Part shown: positions 1 to 9,477 of the stretch, in pieces
Numbering within the stretch: the first letter of the stretch is position 1
Layout: the number at the start of each line of letters is the position of its first letter
Assembly (NCBI GenBank): GCA_049585195.1
Contig: JBAUZG010000024.1
Span: forward strand, 1-64,000
DNA from: KBS-96 sp049585195
GTDB lineage: Bacteria > Acidobacteriota > Terriglobia > Bryobacterales > Bryobacteraceae
Length of the DNA stretch: 64,000 bases
Reading direction: 5' to 3'
The notes under the pieces: model-generated
What the model was told of the DNA's origin: nothing
Database searches by the model: none
What the model saw: the letters and a program-made list of their open reading frames with translations, nothing else
Translations under genes and position numbers: made by a program

Positions 1-1356
1 CTAGTCGCCTGTGTTCTAGGCCCGCTGCCAATGATGTTTGGCAGCGAGGTTACGTTCAATCGCGATGTCGCTCCGATTTTGTATGCGCATTGCGTTTCAT
101 GCCATCACCCGAACGACATTGCGCCGATGTCGCTGCTGACCTATAAGGAGGCTCGACCTTGGGCCGCGGCAATCAAAGAGGCGGTAGTGACAAGAAAGAT
201 GCCACCTTGGAAAGCGGATCCTCATTATGGCAAATGGTCGAACGATGCCCGCCTGTCGCAAGTGGAAATCGACACGCTGGTGAGCTGGGCAAACGGTGCC
301 AAGATAGAGGGCGATCCCAAGGATCTTCCGCCACAGCCAACATTCACAAGCGGGTGGAAGGCTGGCCAGCCGGATGCGGTGATAGCAATCCCGGAATTCC
401 ACCTGGACAAAAGTGGTCCAGACGAGTACTCGTACATTACAGTACCAACTGGGTTCACAGAAGATAAGTGGGTGGTGTCCGCTGAGCTGCGGCCTGGGAA
501 TCGCCGGATAGTGCATCACGCGCATGTATTCGTAGTGGATCCCGAAGACTCGCAAACCAAAGCCAAGGCGGACGACGATCCCGCCAGCGCCTATAGCAAG
601 TGGCTGCAGATCCACGAAGGCACATTGTCCTTCATCCGGCCCGATGCGCCGGTCATTGATGACGGCTGTCTAAAGGAAGATAACGGAACATTTCCCGGGC
701 GTCACGTAACTGACCTCGGGACCCTAGTCGCGTCGTACCTGCCCGGGCGCGAGCCCGATGTCTATCCGGAAGGCACGGCTCGACTGATCAAAGCAGGCTC
801 CAAGCTGAATTTCCAAATCCACTACTCCCGCGCGACTGGCAAGCCGGAGACGGACATTACCAGCGTGGGGCTTATTTTCGCGAAGACGCCGCCGAAGCAG
901 ATTGCGCGCCGAATCGATCTTTCAAACCACATGTTCCTGATACCCGCCGGAGATCCGAATCATGAGGTCACCGAGTGCCACGTATTTCAAAAGGATATGT
1001 ACATTACGAGCTTGACGCCGCACATGCACTTAAGGGGCAAGTCGATGAAGATGGAAGTGACATATCCCGATGGAAAGCGCGAGACGTTACTCGATGTCCC
1101 GGCATATGACTTCAACTGGCAGATCACCTATCGGGCAGCCAAGCCGATCTTCATACCGAAGGGCACGCAATTAAAGATTGACGCGCACTTTGACAACTCG
1201 CCAAATAACCCTGTGAATCCTGATCCGACCAAGACAATTCGTTGGGGCGCCGCGAGTGAAGTGGAGATGATGGACGGCTGGGTGGAATATGTGGACGCCA
1301 CGCCGGACAATGTCAGTCAGCAGTTAACGTCGGCATCTGCTCGCAAGAGTCAGTAA
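1..1356 (+). CDS. Cytochrome c / copper type II monooxygenase-like exported protein (5' end outside window)
   Basis: The frame is open from base 1 and reads LVACVLGPLP before the first in-window ATG at 31. This looks like the tail of a signal peptide, so the true start lies upstream. Near the N-terminus is a c-type haem site (CVSCH, about residue 21 from the ATG) followed by the PW-rich pattern MPPWKADPHYG common in secreted acidobacterial and planctomycete cytochromes. The C-terminal two thirds carry a VHHAH cluster and a PHMHLRG motif. These resemble the CuA (HH..H) and CuB (HxH) ligands of the peptidylglycine/dopamine monooxygenase fold. Inferred role: periplasmic redox enzyme that couples a haem to copper centres; substrate unknown. 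The next gene converges on it. The fold assignment rests on the histidine motifs only. Confidence 0.75.
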   Translation, partial: LVACVLGPLPMMFGSEVTFNRDVAPILYAHCVSCHHPNDIAPMSLLTYKEARPWAAAIKEAVVTRKMPPWKADPHYGKWSNDARLSQVEIDTLVSWANGAKIEGDPKDLPPQPTFTSGWKAGQPDAVIAIPEFHLDKSGPDEYSYITVPTGFTEDKWVVSAELRPGNRRIVHHAHVFVVDPEDSQTKAKADDDPASAYSKWLQIHEGTLSFIRPDAPVIDDGCLKEDNGTFPGRHVTDLGTLVASYLPGREPDVYPEGTARLIKAGSKLNFQIHYSRATGKPETDITSVGLIFAKTPPKQIARRIDLSNHMFLIPAGDPNHEVTECHVFQKDMYITSLTPHMHLRGKSMKMEVTYPDGKRETLLDVPAYDFNWQITYRAAKPIFIPKGTQLKIDAHFDNSPNNPVNPDPTKTIRWGAASEVEMMDGWVEYVDATPDNVSQQLTSASARKSQ

Positions 1357-1428
1357 ACGATGATTCGAACAGCTCTCTTGCGTTCTTCTTTCGATCGCAG
1401 TCCGAACACAACGTAAATCTCGCCCGCC

Positions 1429-4400
1429 TTAATTGGAGGCTTCTACTCTGGCTCCGCGGATCCATTGAAGAATGGTTTTGTACTGCCAGCTTGACTCATT
1501 ACCAGGCCAACGCTGGCCGCCATTATGCGTAGCCAAATAATTCGATACGTCTCCTGCAGAGTCCGTGGGCCGCGTTGGCTTGATCACGATCAGGCTATGG
1601 GCTGGGTCATTGATGTCGACCACGCGCATCGCATACTTGTAGTTTTCCTCACTATCCTGCGGCGAGAATTGCCCCTCTGCGTTGGGGGGCTGGAGCCGGA
1701 AAATGACATGCGAGGCATGACACATGACGCAGGCCTTTCCGTCGGCTCCGGTGGTGGCGAGAATAGGCTCGACCTTTTCGACGAAGTAGTTGAAGTCAAG
1801 TACTGAGCCAGGCTTTACATCGGCCAGCGCCTCGCTGAGCTTCTTGCCAGCGAGGACATTTTTGGCGATGATCTTGAGCCGCGGATTGGGATCGTTCTGC
1901 ATTCGTTCGAGCTCGGACCGGAAGTCAGATAACTGCTCGATGCCCTTCGACTTTCGCAGCAGGTCAAGGGCTGCCGCGCGGACATTGGCGTCCGGATCTT
2001 CCAGGCTAGCCAGCACGGCCTTGAACACAACCGGCTCATTCAAAAGATCGGGAGGACTGTTCGTCGCCTTTTTCCCGAGAAAATATCGCTGATCCTGTGA
2101 CAGAGCCCCGCCCGAGACGCCAAGCCGAGCGATGAGAAACTTTGGGTCGCTTACCTCTTCGATCAGGATGCTGCGCTGCGAGCTAGTGAGCCTACCAAAC
2201 ACCTGCCCGGTGATAACCGATTCATGCGGGTCATTCAAGCGCTGGAGGGCGATTTGGATGGCTGCGCGCTGGATGTCGCGGTCTGAATCGTTAAATGCCG
2301 CAAGCACTTGGTTGCGAAGCTTTGCCTCGTTCATAAGGTCCGGGAAAGCGGCGGCGGCAGTAAGAACGTGGGCATAATTCTTGACGCGAGGCTCGCGTTC
2401 AAGCAAAGAGCGAAGCGATGAGATCAACTCGGGTTGGCTCGTCAAAGGCGAGTCGGAGGGAAGTGCTGCAAGGAGCGGAAGAACGGTGTTTTGGGCCGTT
2501 TCGTCTCCGGTCTCAAGAATCGTTGTAATCGTGCGGACCAATCCAGGATCGGGCCGTCCAGGAGTATTGATATTGAGGACGCCCCGCTGCCCATTCTCGT
2601 AAACGTACCCGACTGTTTCGCGAACGTCTTTATCGGGATCGAGCGCCAGAGTGAGGGCAGCTTTCGCAAATTGCGCGTCTCCTGCTCCGCTTAGAGTGCT
2701 TCCAGCTTTCAGAACTTCGATCTTCATTCTGCTATCTGCACCCTTTAAGCAATCGACCAAAGCTTCTTCCAATTCAGGGCCGGAGCTTGTAAAAAAATGA
2801 ATAAGATCGCTGTCGTTGCCGATTCTCGTTTGATAAAAGCCGTTATGCGCATCGTATTGAAAGTCGACGGTGTCGCGATAGGGCGGGTAAATATAGCCGG
2901 GCAGATGAAGATCGGGGACACCGGTTACGTATTTCGTGAACACCGCGGGCAGAGAAATGGCAACCTGGTTCTTTTTCAACTGCGGTAGCGAGTAGTGGCG
3001 AATGTGGAAATCCCACAAGGATTCGAGGATGTCTTGGCGTCCGGCCGAGGTAGCAGAGCGAAGCACTTTGGCCAGCACGTGCGCCTGGTCGCGAACTACG
3101 GCTTCATAGCCCTCGTGAATGCGGTCTTGATCTTGATCTGTGGCAGCGGTGCGTACCCATGCCTCTAGATATCCTGTGTTTTCATCCAGCACGTCATAGA
3201 TGCTTTCATGAATGGCTCGCCGGAGTTCTGGATCCGCTTCCGTGTTCAAGCGCGTTGCGAGCGCTTCGAGAATGCTGTTGCGGGCCTCACGATTGTCCGT
3301 GTTCCAGTAGTAGCACTGCCAAAGGCCCCGCGCTGCGTTGAGACGTACTGAGGGCACAACGTCATTAAGGTCCTTGATCAATAAGGCGCGGAGCCGTGCG
3401 TCGCCCGCAATGTACTTAAAGTGCTGGTTGAATAGCTGTGTGGCGCCCCAACGCGTGCGCGCGTCAGGGGACTGGAGCGCCGCGGACAACTTCGCCCGTC
3501 CTTCGGCGGCAATCTGGGGACGGCGTTCCAAAATCATCCGCAGCGCCCAAGCACTGGTCCTTTGAACCATCTTGCTCGAGTCTCCTAGGGCCGTGATTAG
3601 AACATCGACCGACGCTGGATCGGCCATATGACCGAGCGCTCGCGCCGCTGCTTCTCGTGCCAGCGGCTGATCGCTCGTCGAAAGAATATGGCGAATTTGT
3701 TCGAGAGTGGAGACGGGCGCAGGATCCCAGAACTGATCTAACTCGCTGAGCAGAAACGGGAGGTCCTTCGTAGCGAGATCTTTCGGAGGCGGCGGGAAAG
3801 CGTCGTTCCAGCCCTTTTGCTGGGCGGGTTTCTGATCCGGCCCAGGATACAGAGTAGAAAGAGCCATCACCGCAAATTGAGTCGCACGGAAGGGTGTGTT
3901 GAAGCCCTGATAGACCGGATCGCCTTCCCAACTTCCTTCCGGACGTTGCGCCTTCAGCATGGCGTTAACGGCAAGAGCCATATTCGGATCCGTTTCAGGC
4001 CGCCGTCCCGCCAGCGCTAAAGCAAGAATCGCGTGGTATGAAATGAAATCCGCCGGCTTGGCGTTCTTATCGAACGGATAAGGCCACATTCCATTAGGCT
4101 GTTCATAGCTGTAGAGCTCGTGAATTAGTTCGTCGATCTCGGATGCGTATTTCTGCCTGTCGATGGTAGCGAACATGTGGATCTTCCAGTTCAGGTCGAT
4201 GATGTTCTGCGGCTTGTAGGGAAGAGCGAGCCTCTCCACCATATCCCGTTGCTCGAGCCATTGGCGATTGTGGGTCTCTTGGTACAGATTGTTGAACGTG
4301 TCCCAGCTCTGCGACGCAATTTCGAATGGGCTTACATCGGGTTCGCAGCCGTCGGTCTCATCGCCCGGCATTGTCGTGCGGTCCTTATAGTGAATCTTGA

Positions 4401-5679
4401 GGAAATTCGCATATGGTATTTCGAAACTGGAAACACGAGGAGTGTCGTGGGTGACGTTTCTCTCGTACATATGCTCGATTAAAGGCAGGCGGCTAGCCAC
4501 AGTTCGGGCGGAATAAATGACCCTCACCCAATCGGCTCCCGGTTCCCCGTAGAGAGGTCTTTGGTTGTTGTAGATGCGATCGGTCAGAAACTCGAGGGCT
4601 GGCCTTTGTGTGGATGCATAGCCATGCGAGATGGCGGTGAGATAGCCGCGCGTCGTAAATTGAGTCGGATGGCAGGCGATGCATTGCTTCGTGTCGCCGT
4701 GGTTCATTGTGTTTCGCAAGGCAATGGCGCCCCGGCGGGGAGTATTCGAAAGCCAGGTGTCACCCATGTTGATCAGAAAATCCATGCCCGTGCGAACGGC
4801 TTGATGAGGATCGCTATACGGCGGCACGGGATAGGCAAAGGTGCGTAACTGATAAGAAGGGTGATCGGCGGCGACCCGAACGTAGTACGTCTGTCCAGGC
4901 TGCAGGATGCGAGTCCTGAATTTGTAAAGGCCCGGATAGTTTTGAGTCGCTTCAATTTGATAGATGAAAGCGCCGTTTGTGTATGGCTTTACGTCCGAGT
5001 GCCCCGCTGAGTCCTGCTTGAGGGTGAAGATATCCACATCCAGAGGAACTTCGCGATCAGTGATATCCAGGACGAAATAAGCCAGTTTGGGTTCATTGCT
5101 GTGAAAGGTGAAGCGGAACCACTGGAACCCTTTCAAGAGGGCAGCGTAGCGGTCTTCATCTGCCGCTGGTACATAGGGCCGTTCGTCGGAAGCGCCGTAG
5201 ATGGTTTGTCCGAACTCGAATGGTTGAGCGGCTTGCCAAGTGTCATTGGGCATAGCCGCAATCACGCCCGTAACATCCTTCCCCACAGGAATGCGATGGA
5301 ATGCTACCGTCATCTCCGGCAACGTTTCGCCCGAAGCCGCTTGTAGCAACGCTGTGATGGCCCCGCGAACCCTCGGACGAACGGTTGCGTAAAAGTCGAG
5401 GTCCTGGCTATGCAACGGCTTCTTGGCCACAAGTCCATTCGCGTCAGAAATCGAAACTTCAACCGATTTCTTGTTCTGAAAGCGGGCCGGATTTTTGATA
5501 GCGATCGTGATGGCATAGAGCCGACCAGCGCTTGCATTCCCCAGTGTGATGCGCCGCTCAGGAGCTTGCCAATGAGCTGGCGACCTCGCTCCTGAGAACA
5601 CGGCAAGGCCGAAGGCAAAAGACAATACGACGACAACCTTAAAGAGTTGCAGAGAAGCTTTACGGAGTGAATGTTGCAT
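1429..5679 (-). CDS. Exported HEAT-repeat protein with two c-type haem sites
   Basis: A protein of about 1,416 residues with an N-terminal signal peptide (hydrophobic VVVVLSFAFGLAVF). A first haem motif, CIACH, lies at about residue 335. It is followed by an alpha/alpha-barrel-like stretch resembling squalene-cyclase or prenyltransferase repeats (PNGMWPY, PEGSWEGD). Then come many HEAT/PBS-lyase repeats (for example AREAAARALGHMADPASV and DANVRAAALDLL) and a second haem motif, CVMCH, about 100 residues from the C-terminus. The start is ambiguous: GGGAGGTGATGATG puts a near-perfect Shine-Dalgarno over GTG (5685), ATG (5682) and ATG (5679). The last has the best spacing. Function is unknown. 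The architecture suggests a periplasmic electron-transfer or scaffolding protein. Confidence 0.8.
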   Translation of the reverse strand: MQHSLRKASLQLFKVVVVLSFAFGLAVFSGARSPAHWQAPERRITLGNASAGRLYAITIAIKNPARFQNKKSVEVSISDANGLVAKKPLHSQDLDFYATVRPRVRGAITALLQAASGETLPEMTVAFHRIPVGKDVTGVIAAMPNDTWQAAQPFEFGQTIYGASDERPYVPAADEDRYAALLKGFQWFRFTFHSNEPKLAYFVLDITDREVPLDVDIFTLKQDSAGHSDVKPYTNGAFIYQIEATQNYPGLYKFRTRILQPGQTYYVRVAADHPSYQLRTFAYPVPPYSDPHQAVRTGMDFLINMGDTWLSNTPRRGAIALRNTMNHGDTKQCIACHPTQFTTRGYLTAISHGYASTQRPALEFLTDRIYNNQRPLYGEPGADWVRVIYSARTVASRLPLIEHMYERNVTHDTPRVSSFEIPYANFLKIHYKDRTTMPGDETDGCEPDVSPFEIASQSWDTFNNLYQETHNRQWLEQRDMVERLALPYKPQNIIDLNWKIHMFATIDRQKYASEIDELIHELYSYEQPNGMWPYPFDKNAKPADFISYHAILALALAGRRPETDPNMALAVNAMLKAQRPEGSWEGDPVYQGFNTPFRATQFAVMALSTLYPGPDQKPAQQKGWNDAFPPPPKDLATKDLPFLLSELDQFWDPAPVSTLEQIRHILSTSDQPLAREAAARALGHMADPASVDVLITALGDSSKMVQRTSAWALRMILERRPQIAAEGRAKLSAALQSPDARTRWGATQLFNQHFKYIAGDARLRALLIKDLNDVVPSVRLNAARGLWQCYYWNTDNREARNSILEALATRLNTEADPELRRAIHESIYDVLDENTGYLEAWVRTAATDQDQDRIHEGYEAVVRDQAHVLAKVLRSATSAGRQDILESLWDFHIRHYSLPQLKKNQVAISLPAVFTKYVTGVPDLHLPGYIYPPYRDTVDFQYDAHNGFYQTRIGNDSDLIHFFTSSGPELEEALVDCLKGADSRMKIEVLKAGSTLSGAGDAQFAKAALTLALDPDKDVRETVGYVYENGQRGVLNINTPGRPDPGLVRTITTILETGDETAQNTVLPLLAALPSDSPLTSQPELISSLRSLLEREPRVKNYAHVLTAAAAFPDLMNEAKLRNQVLAAFNDSDRDIQRAAIQIALQRLNDPHESVITGQVFGRLTSSQRSILIEEVSDPKFLIARLGVSGGALSQDQRYFLGKKATNSPPDLLNEPVVFKAVLASLEDPDANVRAAALDLLRKSKGIEQLSDFRSELERMQNDPNPRLKIIAKNVLAGKKLSEALADVKPGSVLDFNYFVEKVEPILATTGADGKACVMCHASHVIFRLQPPNAEGQFSPQDSEENYKYAMRVVDINDPAHSLIVIKPTRPTDSAGDVSNYLATHNGGQRWPGNESSWQYKTILQWIRGARVEASN

Positions 5680-5696
5680 CATCACCTCCCAATTTC

Positions 5697-5715
5697 GATC
5701 GACTTGCGGTCGATC
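5697..5715. repeat. Perfect 7-bp inverted repeat upstream of the HEAT gene
   Basis: GATCGAC-ttgcg-GTCGATC lies about 7 nt upstream of the Shine-Dalgarno of the HEAT/cytochrome gene on the minus strand. No T-run follows it, so it is not a classical terminator. It could be an operator or a 5' UTR hairpin. Confidence 0.4.
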
Positions 5716-5878
5716 AGAGTCTGGCAGGGCCGTAAGTGAACTTATGGAAACATCTTATCCCACGGCCATCAACTCCGGCCCGCAGCTTGTCGCCGCAAAA
5801 TGATAAGAACATGCCGAAAACGCCAACGATGACAGCGCCGCCAGTCGAGACGATTGTGGTGGCGAGCGCCGAGTCCAT
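5714..5878 (-). CDS. Possible small membrane protein (54 aa)
   Basis: An ATG at 5878 opens 54 codons ending in TGA. Residues 7-28 are hydrophobic (TTIVSTGGAVIVGVFGMFL), consistent with one transmembrane helix, and the tail is basic. GGGGCG precedes the ATG, but this stretch (TGTAGGGGCGA) also matches half of the palindromic repeat at 19209-19228, so it may be repeat sequence rather than a ribosome site. The ORF lies directly upstream of, and in the same orientation as, the HEAT gene. No family recognised; could be spurious. Confidence 0.3.
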   Translation of the reverse strand: MDSALATTIVSTGGAVIVGVFGMFLSFCGDKLRAGVDGRGIRCFHKFTYGPARL

Positions 5879-5935
5879 CGCCCCTACATTGTATCGTCCG
5901 GCTGGAGGGTGCCGGGTTGTTCGGGTTGGACCGGG

Positions 5936-6106
5936 CTAGTAAGAGACCGGGTCGCTGGCCGGAAATGTCTCGGCGAGCGACGAATCGAGTTTTTCCTCAT
6001 GCTTCCGCTGGTTAGCGCGCTTGCGGTTCCAATAAGCAAGGTAGGCCACGCAGCCGGCGGCGATCACCAGCTCAACGAAAACAGACCAATCGGTTGATTT
6101 CTTCAT
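5936..6106 (-). CDS. Small membrane protein with C-terminal ETFPASDP motif (56 aa)
   Basis: Starts MKKSTDWSVF. It has one hydrophobic segment (VELVIAAGCVAYLAY, residues 11-25), then a charged stretch (NRKRANQRKHEEKL), and ends LDSSLAETFPASDPVSY. The ETFPASDP ending is recognisable from many short uncharacterised bacterial proteins (LDEALEETFPASDP-type), which makes chance unlikely. Here it is attached to a membrane anchor. Function unknown. It sits between the aldo/keto reductase and the HEAT gene in the same orientation. Confidence 0.6.
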   Translation of the reverse strand: MKKSTDWSVFVELVIAAGCVAYLAYWNRKRANQRKHEEKLDSSLAETFPASDPVSY

Positions 6107-6209
6107 GTCTGGTGAGACTACCTGAGGTATGTAATCGTTGCGGCTTAAGAGAGATCTCTACTGGGGACAGGCGAAAGGGCCTGTCCCACTTGGCTGCTGG
6201 ACGCTTTTG

Positions 6210-7088
6210 TCAGGCTTTGGCGGCTGCTTTCGCGGAATTTTGGAGGGCTGCCCAGTCTTTTTCGTCGAGCTTCAGGGCTGCGGCACGAACGTTTTCTTCG
6301 AGGTGCGCAACCGAAGAAGTGCCGGGAATGGGCAGCATAACGGTTGACCGGTGCAGGAGCCATGCCAAAGCTAGTTGCGAAACACTTACTTTGTGGCGCT
6401 TGGCGGCTTCGTCGAGCGGGCCTCCGGCTTTGGCCAGCTTGCCGGCGGACATCGGAAACCATGGAATGAAGCCAAGCTGGTTTTTTTCGCAATAGGCGAC
6501 TACGTCCTCGTGCTGGCGGTCGGTCAGATTGTATTGGTTTTGCACACTGACGATCGGGGCGGTTTTCTTTGCTCGCTCAATCTCGGCTACCGACACTTCC
6601 GACAATCCGATGTGGCGAATTTTGCCGGCGCTTTGCAGGTCTTTCAAAATGCCGAGGGATTCTTCGACGGGAACTTTCGGGTCGATGCGGTGGAGCTGGT
6701 ATAGGTCGATGCGTTCGACGCGCAGCCGGCGCAGACTCATTTCGACACACTGGTGCAAATATTCGGGTCTGCCGACCGGAGCCCATTTTCCAGGGCCCTG
6801 GCGAGTGAGGCCACCTTTCGTGGCGATTACCAGATGTTTGGGGTAGGGGTGAAGTGCTTCCGCGATAATACGCTCGCTGACGTCGGGGCCATACGCATCG
6901 GCCGTGTCGATGAAATTGATGCCAAGCTCGAGCGCCCTGCGCAGAACTCGCTTAGCTTCTTCCGGGTTTTTGGGTTCGCCCCAAATTCCTTCGCCGGTGA
7001 TGCGCATCGCGCCAAAACCAAGGCGATTCACTTTAAGGTCGCCGCCGATCGGGAACGTGCCGCTAGCGGAGGCGTTTACTGTTTCCAT
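6210..7088 (-). CDS. Aldo/keto reductase
   Basis: A 292-residue single-domain AKR, a usual length for the family. The NADPH-dependent TIM-barrel signatures are present: GFGAMRITG near the N-terminus, the FIDTADAYG loop with the catalytic Asp and Tyr, ATKGG with the catalytic Lys, and LYQLHRID with the His. The C-terminal cofactor region reads IPGTSSVAHLEENV. This is the YajO/general stress AKR type, probably reducing aldehydes or ketones in the cytoplasm. Substrate cannot be told from sequence. It starts 12 bp from the 3' end of the YfhO gene, so the two may be co-transcribed. Confidence 0.9.
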   Translation of the reverse strand: METVNASASGTFPIGGDLKVNRLGFGAMRITGEGIWGEPKNPEEAKRVLRRALELGINFIDTADAYGPDVSERIIAEALHPYPKHLVIATKGGLTRQGPGKWAPVGRPEYLHQCVEMSLRRLRVERIDLYQLHRIDPKVPVEESLGILKDLQSAGKIRHIGLSEVSVAEIERAKKTAPIVSVQNQYNLTDRQHEDVVAYCEKNQLGFIPWFPMSAGKLAKAGGPLDEAAKRHKVSVSQLALAWLLHRSTVMLPIPGTSSVAHLEENVRAAALKLDEKDWAALQNSAKAAAKA

Positions 7089-7100
7089 ATCCCAAGTGAT

Positions 7101-9371
7101 TCATACCTGATGGATTGAGTTTCGCGCAAACGAGGCTAGCGGCAGATATCGCCTGTTCTTCGCGGCAAAGGCGAGAGTAGCTGCAAAGGCGAAAATGGTC
7201 AGAACCGCTCCGAGCCAAACGGAGGCAGGCGAATAGTACATTTCAACCTTCCAATTTCCGGCGGGCACGACGATGCCTCGCAGCGCGCCATCTACCTGAT
7301 AGATAGTTGCGGCCACACCGTTTACGCGAGCATGCCAGCCGGGATAGAAGTTTTCGCTGAGAACGAGCATGGCTTTGCCGGCGGCTCGGCCCTCGAGCTG
7401 AATGCTGTTGTTGCGATAGGTTGTCACGGAGACAGATTCGTCGGCCGCGGGCGGGAGCGCGTCGAGGCGTTGAGGAAATCCGCCAGTGACGATCGCGCCC
7501 GCGCGCATATCAACGGCTCCTCCGGCCGCCTCGCTGAGAGCGTCGGTGTGCGTAGGGCGTTCCCAGATCTGATGGACGAGCCATGCTTTCGGAAATGCCG
7601 ACGGATTTGCGTATACCTTCCATAATGCATCCTGATAGACGGGATTGGGATCGGTGACGGAGGCGGGCTGAAGAATGTATTTCTCGTTCAGAAGATTGAA
7701 TTGCGGAAGGATTTTGAAGTAGTCGTAAATGAACGTTACTCCAGCTCCTTTGTTTTCGTGGACTCCATAGGCATCGCCAAAGTTTGGCGTCGAATCGGAG
7801 CGGGCGTCGACCCGGAAGACGCCGGGGAGAGACTTTAGAAACCGCCAGACTGGCGCTCCATTGCGCAGCGTTTCGAGATAGTCGGCGCCGTTTGCTTTAA
7901 CGGCGGCAAGAGCGGCGGGCTGAGGAGCGAACGCAGCCAGATCAAACATAACGAGGCAGACGATGAGAAACTGCGCGGCTCTGCTCTGGCTACCGCGGCG
8001 AATTGCTTCGATAAGCAGGAAGGTGAGGCAAATCAGGAGAACGGAAACTCCCGTCATTCTTTCTAGTCCTGTGGGCGTCCATAAGGCTGCTGCCAAAGCG
8101 CCTACAAGAGATGCGGCGACAATCCACCGGCCGATTTTGGAAAGAGCTTCTAACGCCGCATGGTTATTGTTCGAGAACAGCAGTGCGTCGCAGCCGAATG
8201 CGGCGATGCCGCATAAGCCGAAGTGAACGAGATACAGGAACCTGGTGGATTCGCGCGCCATCCACAGCTTGGGTATCAGCGTGTAAGCGAGGCCATTGAG
8301 AAGCGAGACTGAGCCCAGGGCATAAAGGAACGCTGCAAGCGCTAACCACGCGAAATAGCGCACCCAAAGATTCGACCGGTTTTTCCAAATGCCGATAACA
8401 ATCAGAACCAGGCCGAAGACACTGATGTACGGGCTCCAGATTTCGCCGGCCTGCGATGCACCTGCGGCGGCGCGCGGGAACAGCAGGTTGAGAAACGCGA
8501 GCGGCGAGATGCGATTGTCGTCGGTGAACAGGTAAGGGATGCGTTCGTTCGACATCGACGAGAGCGGTCCGAACCAACGGAGAGCCCGGGCCCCATATTC
8601 GGCGCTGGGAAGAAGCTGGACGGCACCGGCAGCGAAACCCATGAGTAGGGCCAGCATGGTAACGGCGGCGATGCGAGACGGAGAATGCGGCGAGCCGGTA
8701 TGCTCGTCCCGGGCGCCTGCGCAGAGGTAGTAAATTCCGATGGAAACGATGGCCAGAGCTTGCATGAGCACCAGGTGGAATCCGCCGGCGAGCGTCGAAA
8801 GGCCTAGTATCAGGCCGGCTAGCGAGCCATAAGTTACGGCGGCTTGCCAATAACTTGAGCGGAATCCGCGGACAAGAAACAAGAACAGAAGAGGGAGCCA
8901 GATCGCGCTTTCGAGCATATGCGGCCACGGCAGCTCGCCGACCATTCCGCCGAGGCCAAAACAAAGGCCTGCGATCAGGGAGCCGAATGCGCTGCGCCCC
9001 AGTTCGCGCGCCATCAGGTAGAAGAAGTAGCACGCGAGGAAGTGAATAGCGGCAATGAAGATGTGGTATTCGCGCAAGGGCAGAAGGCCGTTCGAATCCA
9101 AGCGCGCCAGAAGAAAAGGGAGATGGAGCGGATCGAACGCAGCGGTCTGCATTTCGCCCAGGAAACTGCGTCCGGAATAGACGAAACTATCCCACAGCGG
9201 GATTTCGCCGCTGCGAATGGTTCGGATCCAAAAAAGCAGCCAGGAATAGGCCTGATTGACGCCTTCGGCTCCCGTGAGCCAGGAAAACTGGGCGGTCAGC
9301 AAAGTCTTCCAATAGAAAAGCGCGGTGATTACGAGCAGGTAAAGGAATGGTTTCGCGTTCGACTTGGCCAT
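7101..9371 (-). CDS. YfhO family polytopic membrane protein
   Basis: A large membrane protein with about a dozen hydrophobic helices over the first 500 residues, then a soluble extracytoplasmic C-terminal domain (for example FRVDARSDSTPNFGDAYGV and LSENFYPGWHARVNG) and a last helix. The SENFYPGW...G motif is typical of bacterial YfhO proteins, which are GT-C-like and involved in glycosylating cell-surface polymers in Gram-positives. The longer frame starts at 9485, but its first 38 residues lack hydrophobic character and would overlap the divergent gene. ATG 9371 (MAKSNAKPFLYLLVITALFY) gives a natural first helix. Role here is inferred: surface glycan or lipid-linked sugar transfer. Confidence 0.85.
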   Translation of the reverse strand: MAKSNAKPFLYLLVITALFYWKTLLTAQFSWLTGAEGVNQAYSWLLFWIRTIRSGEIPLWDSFVYSGRSFLGEMQTAAFDPLHLPFLLARLDSNGLLPLREYHIFIAAIHFLACYFFYLMARELGRSAFGSLIAGLCFGLGGMVGELPWPHMLESAIWLPLLFLFLVRGFRSSYWQAAVTYGSLAGLILGLSTLAGGFHLVLMQALAIVSIGIYYLCAGARDEHTGSPHSPSRIAAVTMLALLMGFAAGAVQLLPSAEYGARALRWFGPLSSMSNERIPYLFTDDNRISPLAFLNLLFPRAAAGASQAGEIWSPYISVFGLVLIVIGIWKNRSNLWVRYFAWLALAAFLYALGSVSLLNGLAYTLIPKLWMARESTRFLYLVHFGLCGIAAFGCDALLFSNNNHAALEALSKIGRWIVAASLVGALAAALWTPTGLERMTGVSVLLICLTFLLIEAIRRGSQSRAAQFLIVCLVMFDLAAFAPQPAALAAVKANGADYLETLRNGAPVWRFLKSLPGVFRVDARSDSTPNFGDAYGVHENKGAGVTFIYDYFKILPQFNLLNEKYILQPASVTDPNPVYQDALWKVYANPSAFPKAWLVHQIWERPTHTDALSEAAGGAVDMRAGAIVTGGFPQRLDALPPAADESVSVTTYRNNSIQLEGRAAGKAMLVLSENFYPGWHARVNGVAATIYQVDGALRGIVVPAGNWKVEMYYSPASVWLGAVLTIFAFAATLAFAAKNRRYLPLASFARNSIHQV

Positions 9372-9477
9372 TCGAAGCCACGACCCAGAATAGCGGATGG
9401 GAGATTGTTGAACTTCCTGCGGTAGCGATACAAAAATCCGTTTCCTCCAGGGACCCGATCCGCATAGAGTGTAAGGC

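Noticed and set aside
16..615. Open frames opposite the first gene and opposite other long genes
   Set aside because: They are shadows of genes with clear domain motifs, and have Arg/Pro/Ser-rich, domain-free translations.
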